This document shows, piece after piece, positions 40,359 through 49,729 of a stretch of DNA of 64,000 nt. The notes under the pieces are model-generated. The model worked only from the letters and a program-made list of their open reading frames with translations, was not told where the DNA came from and did no database searches. Both the position numbers and the translations under genes were made by a program. The DNA is from Actinotalea soli (GTDB taxonomy: Bacteria > Actinomycetota > Actinomycetes > Actinomycetales > Cellulomonadaceae), in NCBI RefSeq assembly GCF_017565425.1, contig NZ_JAGEMK010000009.1:101196-165195 (forward strand), written 5' to 3'. The first letter of the stretch is position 1. Every line of letters starts with the position of its first letter.

Positions 40359-40598
40359 TCAGTCTCGTTCCTGATGCGCGTCCCGGGATTGCCCGTTGTG
40401 GCGACTTCCGCGGGCCACCGCAGCGAAGATCACAGAGAGAACTATGCTCCCCGTGAGCAAGTTCCAGCGAACTGGGGTGGACCTGGCACTCACTATCACC
40501 CATCCATAGCTGACCGACGCAAGACAAGCCAGAGCAAACAGGACAGCGAAAGGTCTCCTCAACTGGTTCACTCGGCGATCTACTGGTTCACTGCCCAC
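40359..40598 (-). CDS. Small two-helix membrane protein (island)
   Basis: A frame of up to 79 residues with two hydrophobic stretches (FAVLFALACLASVSYGWVIV and LLTGSIVLSVIFAAVA) and a polar tail (RGSRHNGQSRDAHQERD). Its GTG at 40598 overlaps the end of the preceding gene (stop 40580); GTG 40571 is an alternative start just downstream of that stop. Neither has a clear ribosome site, so coupling to the upstream gene is likely. By position and topology it is another candidate immunity protein; no known family. Confidence 0.5.
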   Translation of the reverse strand: MGSEPVDRRVNQLRRPFAVLFALACLASVSYGWVIVSARSTPVRWNLLTGSIVLSVIFAAVARGSRHNGQSRDAHQERD

Positions 40599-40765
40599 AC
40601 CGCAACAGCAATCGTCGCAACGCCCATGGCCGCACCGAGCACATAGAGAGACCTGGAACGAGACGTGGACGGCGATCCATTGCGGTTGGAATCCACCGCG
40701 AAAACCCGTGTCGCCACAGCCAGCACTCCGAACGCGACCAAGATCCAGATCATTCCGCTGTCCAC
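40580..40765 (-). CDS. Putative immunity protein, paralogue of 37973-38161
   Basis: A 61-residue protein: MDSGMIWILVAFGVLAVATRVFAV, a polar loop (DSNRNGSPSTSRSRS), then LYVLGAAMGVATIAVAVWAV. It aligns along its whole length with the protein at 37973-38161 (MDSRIVWVLVAVGIVAL), showing that the same small membrane protein was captured twice, at both ends of the array. GTG 40765 has a GGAGGTG ribosome site. Its toxin partner is no longer present upstream, where the OYE gene end begins 35 bp away. Confidence 0.65.
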   Translation of the reverse strand: MDSGMIWILVAFGVLAVATRVFAVDSNRNGSPSTSRSRSLYVLGAAMGVATIAVAVWAVNQ

Positions 40766-40799
40766 GACCGCACCTCCGAACCCCTTGGCGGGCGTCTAG

Positions 40800-41882
40800 T
40801 CAGCGCCACGCCCCCCGCACGTACTGCGGCGGCCACGGCGCTGCCCCCTCGAGCGAGGCCGGCAGCCCGAGCTCGTGCGCCGCGCGCAGGGCCCACATCG
40901 GGTCGCGCAGGGCCGGGCGACCGATCATGACCGCGTCGGCCGCGCCGTCGACCAGCACCTGCTCGGCCTGCGGCCCCGAGGTCAGCAGGCCTACGGCCGA
41001 GACCGGCAGCCCGGAGGCCTCACGCACGGACCGCGCCAGGGGCACCTGGTAGCCGGGCCCCACGGGGATGGGCGCCAGGACGTTGCCCCCGCTCGAGACG
41101 TCGATGAGGTCCACGCCAAGCGGCACGAGCCACGACGCGATCGTCCCGACCTCCTCGAGGGTGAGCCCGCCCTCGGTCCAGTCAGTACCCGAGACGCGGA
41201 CCATGAGGGGCTTGTGCTCGGGCCACACCGCGCGCACCGCGGCGACCACCTCGAGCAGCAGCCGGGCACGGTTCTCGAGCGGACCCCCGTAGGAGTCGGT
41301 GCGCTGGTTCGACAGGGGCGAGAGGAACTGGTGCAGCAGGTACCCGTGCGCGGCGTGCACCTCGACGACGTCGAGCCCCGCCTCCTCGGCCCGGGCCGCG
41401 GCGGCTGCGAAAGCCTCGACCACCTGGCCCAGCCCGCCCTCGCTCAGCTCCCCCGGGGCGGCGTAGCCCTCGAAAGGGATCTCGGAGGGTCCGACCGTCG
41501 GCCAACCGCCGGCCTCGGCGGGCACCGTGCCCTGGGTCGAGGCCCACGGCCGGTAGGTCGAGGCCTTGCGCCCCGCGTGGGCCAGCTGGACGCCCAGCAG
41601 GCTGCCGTGGGCGTGCACGATCCCCGCGAGCCTCGTCCAGCCCGCGAGGTGGGCCTCGGACCAGATGCCGAGGTCCTCGGGGCTGATCCGCCCCTCCGGG
41701 ACGACCGCCGCGGCCTCGCTGAGCACCAGGCCGAACCCGCCGGCCGCCCGTGCGCCCAGGTGCACCAGGTGCCAGTCCCCCACCAAGCCGTCGACCGAGG
41801 AGTACTGGCACATGGGGGCGAGCCACACCCGGTTGCGGATCGTGGTGCCGCGCAGGGTGAGGGGGGAGAAGAGGTGGGTCAT
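40800..41882 (-). CDS. NADH:flavin oxidoreductase, old yellow enzyme family (YqjM-like)
   Basis: A 360-residue FMN TIM-barrel ene-reductase. It has the thermophilic-like OYE hallmarks: APMCQYSS with Cys25 and Tyr27, substrate-binding HAAHGYLLHQFLSP (His pair), SNQRTDSYGG, and C-terminal FMN phosphate loop GPQAEQVLVDGAADAVMIGRPALRDP. It reduces activated C=C bonds with NAD(P)H. The last 126 bp are also present, with ~92% identity by eye, at 37183-37308; the intact 3' end here may have come in with the island. Start ATG 41882. A terminator separates it from the transporter genes. Confidence 0.93.
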   Translation of the reverse strand: MTHLFSPLTLRGTTIRNRVWLAPMCQYSSVDGLVGDWHLVHLGARAAGGFGLVLSEAAAVVPEGRISPEDLGIWSEAHLAGWTRLAGIVHAHGSLLGVQLAHAGRKASTYRPWASTQGTVPAEAGGWPTVGPSEIPFEGYAAPGELSEGGLGQVVEAFAAAAARAEEAGLDVVEVHAAHGYLLHQFLSPLSNQRTDSYGGPLENRARLLLEVVAAVRAVWPEHKPLMVRVSGTDWTEGGLTLEEVGTIASWLVPLGVDLIDVSSGGNVLAPIPVGPGYQVPLARSVREASGLPVSAVGLLTSGPQAEQVLVDGAADAVMIGRPALRDPMWALRAAHELGLPASLEGAAPWPPQYVRGAWR

Positions 41883-41908
41883 GGGGCCTGAAGGTACCGG
41901 GCATGACG

Positions 41909-41939
41909 GAGGCCGCGTCGGCGTGCCCGACGCGGCCTC
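41909..41939 (-). terminator. Perfect 13-bp hairpin terminator
   Basis: Arms 41909-41921 and 41927-41939, loop CGTGC. It lies 20 bases after the stop of the transporter small subunit (41960) and before the OYE start, on the transcribed minus strand. Confidence 0.7.
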
Positions 41940-41959
41940 GATCAGTCAGACGGCCAGGC

Positions 41960-42142
41960 TCAGCCGAACAGCGCCGAGGCCTTGATGACCGTCTGCAGCA
42001 CCCCGTAGCCCAGGAGGGTCCCGACCACGCCCCACAGGGCCACGGCCATCACACGGATGGTCGTGCCGGCCCCGGCCGCAGCAGCGGGGGCCGGGGCCGA
42101 CGGGGCGGTCGGGCTCGGGACGGACTCGGTCACGGCAGCCAT
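41960..42142 (-). CDS. MFS transporter small subunit
   Basis: A 60-residue protein with a Pro/Ala-rich N-terminus (SVPSPTAPSAPAPAAAAG) and one transmembrane helix (IRVMAVALWGVVGTLLGYGVLQTVIKAS). It starts one base after the stop of the OFA transporter gene. Tiny partners of this type accompany OFA-family transporters in many bacteria. It probably stabilises or modulates the transporter at the membrane. A terminator hairpin follows at 41909-41939, closing the two-gene operon. Confidence 0.75.
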   Translation of the reverse strand: MAAVTESVPSPTAPSAPAPAAAAGAGTTIRVMAVALWGVVGTLLGYGVLQTVIKASALFG

Positions 42143-42143
42143 G

Positions 42144-43535
42144 TCAGCTCTCCTTCGTGCCGGCCGCGGCCAGCGCGGGCTCGGTGGTGGTGGTCGGGAC
42201 GGCGTCGGCCGGCCCGGTGGTGGTGGTCGCGGGCTCGTGGTGCCGCTCGTGGACGGGGCGCACGAGCATGTTGGCGATGAACCCGACGACCAGGACGCAG
42301 GTCATGACGACGAGCGAGGGCAGGTAGAGCGCGGCCCCCTCGACCCCCTGCGCGGCCCTCGCGTCGGCGATGCCGTTGACGATCAGCGGCCCGGCGACCC
42401 CGGCGGCCGACCACGCCGTCAGCAGGCGCCCGTGGATGGCGCCGACCTCGAGGGTGCCGAAGAGGTCCTTGAGGTAGGCCGGGATGGTCGCGAACCCACC
42501 GCCGTAGAAGCTGACGATGAAGAAGGTGACGACGACGAACAGGGCGACCGAGGTGCCGCTGAACGCCGCGAGCACCGCGTAGAGGGCCGCACCGACGCCG
42601 AGGTACATCACGTAGATGCGCTGGCGTCCCAGCACGTCGGAGGTCGAGGACCACACGAACCGGCCCGCCATGTTGGCCAGCGAGAGCAGCCCGACGTACC
42701 CGGCCGCCGTCGCGGGGGTCACGGTGGTGAAGAAGTCCTGGATCATCGGGGAGGCCTGCTCGAGGATGCCGATGCCCGCGGTGACGTTGGTGAAGAGCAC
42801 GATCCACAGCAGGTAGAACTGCGGGGTGCGCACCGCGCTGCGGGCCCGCACGTGGGCGTGGGTCTGCATCGCGTTCTTCTTGGGGCTCGGGGTCCAGCCC
42901 GCAGGCTTCCAGCCCGGCGCCGGGACGCGGATCACCACGGCCCCCAGGGTCATGAGCACCGCGTAGATGGCCGCGAGGGTCAGCAGCGTCGGCACGATGG
43001 CCTCCGCCGGGGTCGCGGCGTAGGTGTCGAGCAGGCGGGCGGTGAGCGGGGAGGCGACCATCGCGCCACCGCCGAAGCCCATGATCGCCAGACCGGTCGC
43101 GAGGCCCGGGCGGTCGGGGAACCACTTGATGAGGGTCGACACGGGCGAGATGTACCCGATGCCGAGGCCGATGCCGCCGAGGAACCCGTAGCCCAGGTAG
43201 ACGATCCACAGCTGGCCGACCTGCACGCCCAGGGCCGCGACGCAGAAGCCCGAGACCCAGAAGGCCGCCGAGAGCGCCATGGCCTTGCGGGGCCCGTTGC
43301 GCTCCATCCAGGTGCCACCGAAGGCAGCCGAGAGGCCGAGCATGACGATCGCGATCGAGAAGATGATCGCGACCGAGGTGTGCGAGGCGTCGAAACGCTC
43401 GAGCAGCGGGTTCTTGAACACGCTGAAGGCGTAGACCTGCCCGATGGACAGGTGCACGGCGAGGGCGGCCGGCGGCACGAGCCACCGGTTGTAGCCGGCA
43501 GGCGCGATGGTGCGGCTGCGGTCGAGCAGGTTCAT
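42144..43535 (-). CDS. OFA-family MFS transporter (oxalate/formate antiporter-like)
   Basis: A 463-residue, 12-helix major-facilitator protein. OFA hallmarks include the start NRWLVPPAALAVHLSIGQVYAFSVF, the GFLGGIGLGIGYISPVSTLIKWFPDRPGLA segment and FGGGAM, with a long polar C-terminus rich in Thr. OFA members exchange oxalate/formate or other small organic acids; the substrate is not fixed by sequence. The ATG has a GGGAGGA ribosome site. It forms a two-gene operon with the 60-residue small subunit. Confidence 0.88.
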   Translation of the reverse strand: MNLLDRSRTIAPAGYNRWLVPPAALAVHLSIGQVYAFSVFKNPLLERFDASHTSVAIIFSIAIVMLGLSAAFGGTWMERNGPRKAMALSAAFWVSGFCVAALGVQVGQLWIVYLGYGFLGGIGLGIGYISPVSTLIKWFPDRPGLATGLAIMGFGGGAMVASPLTARLLDTYAATPAEAIVPTLLTLAAIYAVLMTLGAVVIRVPAPGWKPAGWTPSPKKNAMQTHAHVRARSAVRTPQFYLLWIVLFTNVTAGIGILEQASPMIQDFFTTVTPATAAGYVGLLSLANMAGRFVWSSTSDVLGRQRIYVMYLGVGAALYAVLAAFSGTSVALFVVVTFFIVSFYGGGFATIPAYLKDLFGTLEVGAIHGRLLTAWSAAGVAGPLIVNGIADARAAQGVEGAALYLPSLVVMTCVLVVGFIANMLVRPVHERHHEPATTTTGPADAVPTTTTEPALAAAGTKES

Positions 43536-43732
43536 CAGGGTCCTCCCAGGTGCGGGCCCATGTGGCCGTCGTCACCATGGTTCCGGCTGCGCGCGCCCAG
43601 AACGGGGGACCTTTGTCACGAGATCCACGGCCCTGGCCGGGAGATCTCCCGCGAGCGGCGCGCCATGGTCGGCGCTACGTTGTGGCGCAGGCACCCGACC
43701 GTGCCGCGCGGCCGAGCCGACAGGAGTCGACC

Positions 43733-44683
43733 ATGAGCACCCCCACCCCCCACCACCCGATCGACGAGCCCGGGCGGGACGCCGAGCAGACCCCGGCGAC
43801 CGAGCCCGCGACGGGAGCGCCCACCACCGGGGCGCCCACCACCCAGGGGCCCACCACGGGGGAGCAGACGACGGGCCAGCACGCGGCCCCGCGGCCCTAC
43901 CCACCCTCGGCCCCGATCACCCCCGCCCCGCGCGGCGAGGACCCTGCGACCGCCGGGGCGACGTCGACCCCGTACGAGGGCACCGCGGTGCTGCCCGCCC
44001 AGAGCGCCACGCACGACACGACGGGAGCGCCGGCACCCTCCCGGCAGGAGCCCACCGTCCCCCAGGGCCCCGCGACTCCCCCGCTGCAGACGGCCTCGAC
44101 GTCGGACGCGACCCACGAGACCCGCCGCAGCGCCGCCGCGGCCGAGCGGCGCGAGATCGAGGCCCCCAGCAAGCCTGGCTTCGGCCGACACCTGCTGGGC
44201 GTGCTGCTGGGCCTGGTGCTGACCCCCGTCGCCCTGCTGCTCGTCGGGATCGGCACCGCGCGCCTGGCCGACGTCGCAGGGACCTCGTCGGCCGGCACCG
44301 ACGCCCTGGGCCTGACCTTGCTCATCATCGGCGTGGTGCTGCTCGCCGTCATCGTGCTGCTGGGGACGTGGTCCCCGGCGGTCCCGCTGACCGGAGGTCT
44401 CGTGTGGGGCCTCGCGCTGGGCATCGCCTACCTCGTGGTCCCCGGGATCATGGACGACGCCGTGACCGCGATGACCGGCACCCGGGTGCTGCCGGCCGCC
44501 GTCGAGCAGCTGACCACCACGGCCATGAGCGGGCAGCTGCTCGTGACCGGGACCCTGCTGGTGGCTGCCGGGATCGCCGCCGGGCGTGCCCGCCGGCTCG
44601 GCCGACGCTGGGCCGAGGGCGTGGCCGCTGCCGAGGCAGCACGCGCCGAGCAGGCCCGCGAGGACCAGGCCATCACCGCCTGA
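43733..44683 (+). CDS. Four-helix membrane protein with disordered N-terminus
   Basis: A 316-residue protein. The first ~140 residues are Pro/Thr/Ala-rich and low in complexity, including short TTGAP-type repeats. Then come four hydrophobic helices ([82 protein letters not shown]) and a basic/charged helical tail ([19 protein letters not shown]). ATG 43733 with CAGGAG upstream fits. No domain was recognised; many actinobacteria carry such proteins beside acs or cell-envelope genes. Confidence 0.7.
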   Translation: MSTPTPHHPIDEPGRDAEQTPATEPATGAPTTGAPTTQGPTTGEQTTGQHAAPRPYPPSAPITPAPRGEDPATAGATSTPYEGTAVLPAQSATHDTTGAPAPSRQEPTVPQGPATPPLQTASTSDATHETRRSAAAAERREIEAPSKPGFGRHLLGVLLGLVLTPVALLLVGIGTARLADVAGTSSAGTDALGLTLLIIGVVLLAVIVLLGTWSPAVPLTGGLVWGLALGIAYLVVPGIMDDAVTAMTGTRVLPAAVEQLTTTAMSGQLLVTGTLLVAAGIAAGRARRLGRRWAEGVAAAEAARAEQAREDQAITA

Positions 44684-44807
44684 GCAGGGGCGACGGCGTC
44701 CACGCCAGGGACCGAGGTCCCGGGCGGGGCACGGTGCGTCTACGATCCGAAGCGTGGCCCCACGGGGCTGCACCGACCGCATCATCGCCGCTGCGCCCGG
44801 AGGACCT

Positions 44808-46796
44808 GTGAACCACGAGTCGTCGACCTCCCTCGAGAACCTGCTCGCCGAGGACCGCCGCTTCCCGCCCGCCCCGGAGTTCGTGGCCCAGGCCAACGCG
44901 GGCCCGGAGATGTCCTCCTGGGCGGCGGCCGACCGCCCCGCCTTCTGGGCCGAGCAGGCCCGTCAGCTGCTGACCTGGTCGACCCCGTTCACCGAGACCC
45001 TCGACTGGTCAGGGGCCCCGGTGGCCCGGTGGTTCGCCGACGGCCGGCTCAACGCCTGCTACAACGCGGTCGACCGGCACGTCGAGGCGGGGCGCGGGGA
45101 CCGCACCGCCCTGATCTTCGAGGGGGAGCCCGGGGACGGTCGCACCCTCACCTACGCCGAGCTCCAGATCGAGGTCTCGCGCGCGGCCAACGCCCTGCTC
45201 GAGATCGGTGTCCGGACCGGGGACCGGGTCGCGATCTACCTGCCGATGATCACCGAGGCCGTGGTCGCGATGCTGGCCTGCGCGCGGATCGGCGCGGTGC
45301 ACTCGGTCGTCTTCGGCGGGTTCTCGGCCGAGGCCCTACGGTCCCGGATCGAGGACGCCCAGGCGGTCGCAGTCATCACGGCCGACGGTGGCCACCGGCG
45401 CGGCTCGGCGGCGGCCCTCAAGCCCGCGGTCGACGAGGCCCTGGCCGGGGGCGGCGCGAGCGTGCGGCACGTGCTGGTGGTGCGGCGCACCGGCCAGGAG
45501 GTCGCGTGGACCGAAGGGCGCGACGTGTGGTGGCACGAGGCCCTCGAGCAGGCCTCGGAGCGGCACGAGCCGGTCCAGGTCGAGGCCGAGCACCCGCTGT
45601 TCATCCTCTACACCTCGGGCACCACGGGGAAGCCCAAGGGCATCCTGCACACCACCGGCGGCTACCTGACGCAGACGGCCTTCACCCACCTCAACGTCTT
45701 CGACCTCAAGCCCGAGACCGACGTCTACTGGTGCACGGCCGACGTCGGCTGGGTCACCGGGCACAGCTACGTCGTCTACGGGCCGATGCTCAACGGAGCG
45801 ACCCAGGTCATCTACGAGGGCACCCCCGACACCCCGGACAAGGGCCGCTGGTGGGAGATCGTCGCCAAGCACGGCGTGACCATCCTGTACACGGCGCCCA
45901 CCGCGATCCGCACCTGCATGAAGTGGGGCGAGGACGTCCCCGGCCGGTACGACCTGTCCTCCCTGCGGCTGCTCGGCAGCGTCGGCGAGCCGATCAACCC
46001 CGAGGCCTGGACCTGGTACCGCCGCGTGATCGGCGGGGACCGCACCCCGGTGGTCGACACCTGGTGGCAGACCGAGACCGGGGCCATCATGATCTCCCCG
46101 CTCCCCGGGGTCACCACGGCCAAGCCCGGCTCGGCCCAGACGCCCCTGCCCGGGATCGCGGCCGACGTCGTCGACGAGGAGGCCCACCCGGTCGAGAACG
46201 GCTCGGGCGGGTACCTCGTCATCACCGAGCCGTGGCCCTCGATGCTGCGTGGCATCTGGGGCGACCCGCAGCGCTTCGCCGACACGTACTGGTCGCGGTT
46301 CCCCGGCATCTACTTCGCGGGGGACGGGGCCAAGAAGGACGAGGACGGCGACATCTGGCTGCTCGGCCGGGTCGACGACGTCATGAACATCTCGGGCCAC
46401 CGGCTCTCGACCGCGGAGATCGAGTCCTCGCTGGTCGCGCACCCGATGGTGGCCGAGGCCGCCGTCGTCGGGGCGAGCGACACCACGACCGGTCAGGCCG
46501 TGGTGGCCTTCGTGATCCTGCGGGCCGAGTACCTGGACCAGGTCGACCAGGAGGGCGAGGGGGCCGACGTCGCCGCCACCCTGCGGGCCCACGTGACCAA
46601 GCAGATCGGCCCGATCGCCAAGCCGCGGACCATCCTCGTGGTGACCGAGCTGCCCAAGACCCGCTCGGGCAAGATCATGCGCCGGCTGCTCCGCGACGTC
46701 GCCGAGCACCGCAAGGTCGGGGACGTGACGACCCTCGCCGACTCCTCCGTCATGGACCTCATCGCCACCGGCCTCGACAAGCCCACCACCCCCTGA
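44808..46796 (+). CDS. acs: Acetyl-CoA synthetase
   Basis: A 662-residue AMP-forming ligase (acetate + ATP + CoA to acetyl-CoA + AMP + PPi). It has the ATP-binding P-loop [11 protein letters not shown] (about 268-278), [25 protein letters not shown] (acetate-pocket Trp), [20 protein letters not shown] and the C-terminal catalytic lysine TRSGKIMRR (Lys622), the site reversibly acetylated in relatives. GTG 44808 has a GGAGGA ribosome site. The homologue Rv3667 lies beside the Tad/helicase cluster in M. tuberculosis, so gene order is old. Two 50-bp palindromes follow the stop. Confidence 0.96.
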   Translation: MNHESSTSLENLLAEDRRFPPAPEFVAQANAGPEMSSWAAADRPAFWAEQARQLLTWSTPFTETLDWSGAPVARWFADGRLNACYNAVDRHVEAGRGDRTALIFEGEPGDGRTLTYAELQIEVSRAANALLEIGVRTGDRVAIYLPMITEAVVAMLACARIGAVHSVVFGGFSAEALRSRIEDAQAVAVITADGGHRRGSAAALKPAVDEALAGGGASVRHVLVVRRTGQEVAWTEGRDVWWHEALEQASERHEPVQVEAEHPLFILYTSGTTGKPKGILHTTGGYLTQTAFTHLNVFDLKPETDVYWCTADVGWVTGHSYVVYGPMLNGATQVIYEGTPDTPDKGRWWEIVAKHGVTILYTAPTAIRTCMKWGEDVPGRYDLSSLRLLGSVGEPINPEAWTWYRRVIGGDRTPVVDTWWQTETGAIMISPLPGVTTAKPGSAQTPLPGIAADVVDEEAHPVENGSGGYLVITEPWPSMLRGIWGDPQRFADTYWSRFPGIYFAGDGAKKDEDGDIWLLGRVDDVMNISGHRLSTAEIESSLVAHPMVAEAAVVGASDTTTGQAVVAFVILRAEYLDQVDQEGEGADVAATLRAHVTKQIGPIAKPRTILVVTELPKTRSGKIMRRLLRDVAEHRKVGDVTTLADSSVMDLIATGLDKPTTP

Positions 46797-46817
46797 CCCC
46801 CGTCCCCCAGGCCCCAT

Positions 46818-46867
46818 CTCGTGTCAGAACCTGGGATACCCCTGGGTATCCCAGGTTCTGACACGAG
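46818..46867. repeat. 50-bp palindrome, copy 2 of 7 (perfect)
   Basis: 23-base arms identical to those of copy 1, loop CCTG. Pairing extends to AT/AT outside the core, then through a bulged C to a CCCC/GGGG stem. It lies 21 bases after the acs stop. Confidence 0.92.
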
Positions 46868-46879
46868 ATCGGGGCCAGG

Positions 46880-46929
46880 TTCGTGTCAGAAGGCGGGATA
46901 CCCAGGGCACCCTGAGGTTCTGACACGAG
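46880..46929. repeat. 50-bp palindrome, copy 3 of 7 (degenerate centre)
   Basis: Outer arms TCGTGTCAGAA and TTCTGACACGA are intact but the inner arms no longer pair. It is 12 bp after copy 2 and 10 bp before the stop of the convergent flavoprotein gene. Confidence 0.85.
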
Positions 46930-46939
46930 ATGGGGCGGG

Positions 46940-48004
46940 TCAGAAGCCGAGGCGGAGGCGGAGGCTGCGGACGGCCTGGCGGCCCGCGCGGTTGGCGCCG
47001 ATCGTGCTCGCGCTCGGCCCGTACCCGACCAGCTGGACCCGCGGGTCGACGACGACCTCGGTCCCGTCGAGCACGATCCCGCCCCCCGGGCCCCGCAGCC
47101 GCAGGGGCGCCAGGTGGTCGAGCGCCGGCCGGAACCCGGTGGCCCACAGGATCGTGTCCGCCCGCTGGTGCTCGGGGGCCGGGGGCACGTCGGCCGCAGC
47201 CCACCGGACGCCGTCGGGCACGATGCGCTCGAACATCGGCAGCCGGCGCAGCACCCCCGTCTCGATGCCACGGCGGTACGCCTCCGTCAGGGGCAGCCCG
47301 GTCGCAGCGACCACGCTCTGCGGAGGCAGCCCCGCCGCCGTCCGCTCGGCCACCCGCGCGACGGCGGCGCGGCGGGTCTCCTCGTCGAAGTCGCCCTCGT
47401 CGAACGACGGCTCGCGGCGCGTCACCCAGGTGGTCTCGGCCACGGGGGCGATCTCCAGCAGCAGCTGCACGGCCGAGGTGCCCCCACCCACCACCACGAC
47501 GTGCTCGCCCGCGAAGTCCCCCGCCGCGCGGTAGTCCCGGGTGTGGAGCTGGCGGCCACGGAAGGTCTCCCGCCCGGGGTAGGCGGGCCAGAAGGGCCGC
47601 TGCCAGGTGCCGGTCGCGTTGATGAGCCCGCGCGCGTGCCACGTGCCCTGATCGGTACGGACCTCGAGCAGGTCCTCCTCGACCGCGGTCACGGACCGGA
47701 CCCGCACCGGCCGCCGCACGGCGAGCCCGTAGCGGTCCTCGTAGGCCGCGAAGTACTCGGGGATGACACCCGCCGCCGGGGCGTCGTCCTGGGCCTCGGG
47801 GGCCGGCATACCGGGCAGGGAGTGCACCCCGTGGGCCTCACGCATGGTGAGGGACTCCCACCGGTGCTGCCACGCTCCCCCGGCCCGCGTCGCGTCGTCG
47901 AGCACGACGAAGCCTGTCCCGGGCTCGAGCCCCGCGCGACGCAGATGGTAGGCGGCCGTCAGCCCGGCCTGGCCCGCGCCCACGACGACGACCTCCACCT
48001 GCAC
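46940..48004 (-). CDS. FAD/NAD(P)-dependent monooxygenase-type flavoprotein
   Basis: A 354-residue protein. FAD-binding GAGQAGLTAAYHL near the N-terminus is followed by a GGAWQHRWESL segment and NAD(P)-binding GGGTSAVQLLLE in the middle. Near the C-terminus are ATGFRPALDHL (the ATG motif of flavoprotein oxidoreductases) and GYGPSASTIGANRAGR. This matches single-component flavin monooxygenases of the CzcO/YhhW-like group. Substrate unknown. GTG 48004 was chosen because the FAD motif follows within nine residues. It is convergent with acs across two palindromic repeats. Confidence 0.85.
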   Translation of the reverse strand: MQVEVVVVGAGQAGLTAAYHLRRAGLEPGTGFVVLDDATRAGGAWQHRWESLTMREAHGVHSLPGMPAPEAQDDAPAAGVIPEYFAAYEDRYGLAVRRPVRVRSVTAVEEDLLEVRTDQGTWHARGLINATGTWQRPFWPAYPGRETFRGRQLHTRDYRAAGDFAGEHVVVVGGGTSAVQLLLEIAPVAETTWVTRREPSFDEGDFDEETRRAAVARVAERTAAGLPPQSVVAATGLPLTEAYRRGIETGVLRRLPMFERIVPDGVRWAAADVPPAPEHQRADTILWATGFRPALDHLAPLRLRGPGGGIVLDGTEVVVDPRVQLVGYGPSASTIGANRAGRQAVRSLRLRLGF

Positions 48005-48088
48005 AGCGTGTCCCCCCGCTCGTCCCTCGCACCGCCCCGCGCGGACGGCCCCTGCCGGGACAACGCGGCACACGCCCCGGACGTTCCG

Positions 48089-49045
48089 TCAGGCGCGCAG
48101 CTCCCCGAGGAAGCGAGCGACCTCCTGGTCCAGCCGCGCCGCCGAGGGGACCAGGGGGAGCACGTCGGTTCCCGAGCGCCCCTCGCCGTCGATCCGCGAG
48201 CGCAGCTCGGCGACGTCGGTGTCCATCGACCGCACCGCGTCCTGGACGACGGCGAGGACCGAGGCGACGTCGGCCACCGCTGCCTGCGCGGTCTCGACCT
48301 GGAGCTCGATGCGGCTGGTCGCGCCGCTGGTCTCCTCCGCCAGGCGCTCGACCTCGTTCGCGACGACGGCGAACCCGCGCCCGTGCTCCCCGGCGCGGGC
48401 GGCCTCGATGGTGGCGTTGAGGGCGAGCAGGCGGGTCTGGGCGGCGACCTCGGCGATGAGCCGGACCACCTCGCTGATCACCCCGGCCGCCTCCTCGAGC
48501 CGGCTGACGGCCACGTGGGCGCCGTCGGCCTGGGCTACCGCTGAACCGGCCGACCGGGCGAGGGAGCTCGCGTTGCCGGCCATCGCGCGGGCCTGCTCGC
48601 CGAGCGCCGAGCTCGAGGCCAGCACCTCACGCTCGAAGTCGGCGGCGAGGGCCTCACGGGCATCGACCCCGCGGGTGACCTCCTCCTCGGAGAGCCTCAG
48701 GTGGTCACGAGCCCGGTTGATCACCTGGGCGCGCTCACGGAACGCCCCGGGCAGGCCGCGCAGCAGCAGTCGACGCTGGTGGTCCCCCGCCGCGGCGGCC
48801 GTCAGCGAGGCGCCGGCCTCGCGGGCGAAGGCGTCGACGACGTCGAGCAGGTGGTTGAGGTGGCTGCGCACCCGCGTGACCTCGCCGTCGCACCCCCCGT
48901 CACCGAGCACCGGGGGCGTGGGCATGCGCGCCTCGAGGTCACCCGTCGAGGCACGCTCGACCGTCGCCGCGATCACCTGGACGAGCTCGCGGTAGGCCGC
49001 GACCTGCGACTCGAGCTCACGGACCCGTCGTCGGGAGCCGATCAT
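48089..49045 (-). CDS. Soluble methyl-accepting chemotaxis protein
   Basis: A 318-residue protein with no transmembrane helix. A coiled N-terminal region ([26 protein letters not shown]) is followed by a helical region and the MCP signalling domain, with the hairpin tip [40 protein letters not shown]. That tip is the CheA/CheW contact. Its ATG overlaps the stop of the PAS gene by ATGA (49042-49045). Together they would form a split aerotaxis or energy-taxis receptor: PAS sensor in one chain, signalling rod in the other. No che genes are in the window. Confidence 0.88.
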   Translation of the reverse strand: MIGSRRRVRELESQVAAYRELVQVIAATVERASTGDLEARMPTPPVLGDGGCDGEVTRVRSHLNHLLDVVDAFAREAGASLTAAAAGDHQRRLLLRGLPGAFRERAQVINRARDHLRLSEEEVTRGVDAREALAADFEREVLASSSALGEQARAMAGNASSLARSAGSAVAQADGAHVAVSRLEEAAGVISEVVRLIAEVAAQTRLLALNATIEAARAGEHGRGFAVVANEVERLAEETSGATSRIELQVETAQAAVADVASVLAVVQDAVRSMDTDVAELRSRIDGEGRSGTDVLPLVPSAARLDQEVARFLGELRA

Positions 49046-49623
49046 GACGCACCCTCTTCCTCGAGAGACCAGATCCAGCCCGAGTAGGTGGTCCCGGCCT
49101 CCGCGAGAGCCTCCTCGAGCACCTGGACCCCGGCACGGGCAGCCTCGTTGGCGGGGAGGCCGCGCTCGGCCCGCAGCATGCGGGCGTAGAGCTGCTCGAC
49201 CACGGGCAGGGCCGAGCGGGACGGCGAGCGGCGGTTCGAGTGGTAGCCGCAGGGCTTGCCGTCCGGGGTGATGGACGGTGTGACATGGGCGAGCACCCAG
49301 TAGTGGGCCCCGTCGGTCGCGAGGTTCTTGACGTACGCGAACATCTCCTCGCCGGCGGCGATGGTCGACCACAGGCAGGAGTAGAGCCCACGGGGCATCT
49401 GCGGGTGCCGGATGATGTTGTGCGGGCGGCCGAGGGTCTCCTCCTCGACGAGGGCCGAGATGCGCAGGAAGGTGTCGTTCGCGTACGTGATCCGGCCCTG
49501 CAGGTCGGTCTTCGTCACGATGAGCTCCTCCGCACCGAGGCGACGTTCGACCCCCGTGGGGCGCACGCCTCCCGAGGCCTGGCAGGCCCGCTCCGGCGCG
49601 GCAGTCATGGTCTGGTGTGACAT
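49042..49623 (-). CDS. PAS-domain sensor (Aer-like), partner of soluble MCP
   Basis: A 193-residue protein. The PAS domain shows [46 protein letters not shown], very like the N-terminal FAD-binding PAS of aerotaxis receptor Aer (the NIIRHPxMP motif). [27 protein letters not shown] and the [12 protein letters not shown] tail follow. It lacks a membrane segment and signalling rod, both supplied by the next gene. If FAD is bound, it could report redox state or oxygen to the chemotaxis machinery. The Asn/His/Trp FAD contacts look kept. Confidence 0.82.
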   Translation of the reverse strand: MSHQTMTAAPERACQASGGVRPTGVERRLGAEELIVTKTDLQGRITYANDTFLRISALVEEETLGRPHNIIRHPQMPRGLYSCLWSTIAAGEEMFAYVKNLATDGAHYWVLAHVTPSITPDGKPCGYHSNRRSPSRSALPVVEQLYARMLRAERGLPANEAARAGVQVLEEALAEAGTTYSGWIWSLEEEGAS

Positions 49624-49729
49624 GGAGGTCGGATCGGCAGCCCGGGGTCACGGCTGAGGGGATTCCCGGGTGAAGCCCGACCGCCCGCCGACCCGGCCGC
49701 GAGGTGCGCCGGCGTGATGGGATGGCCAG

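Noticed and set aside
37309..40799. Prophage or transposon
   Set aside because: No integrase, transposase, structural phage gene or terminal inverted repeat was seen; content fits an RHS cassette array.
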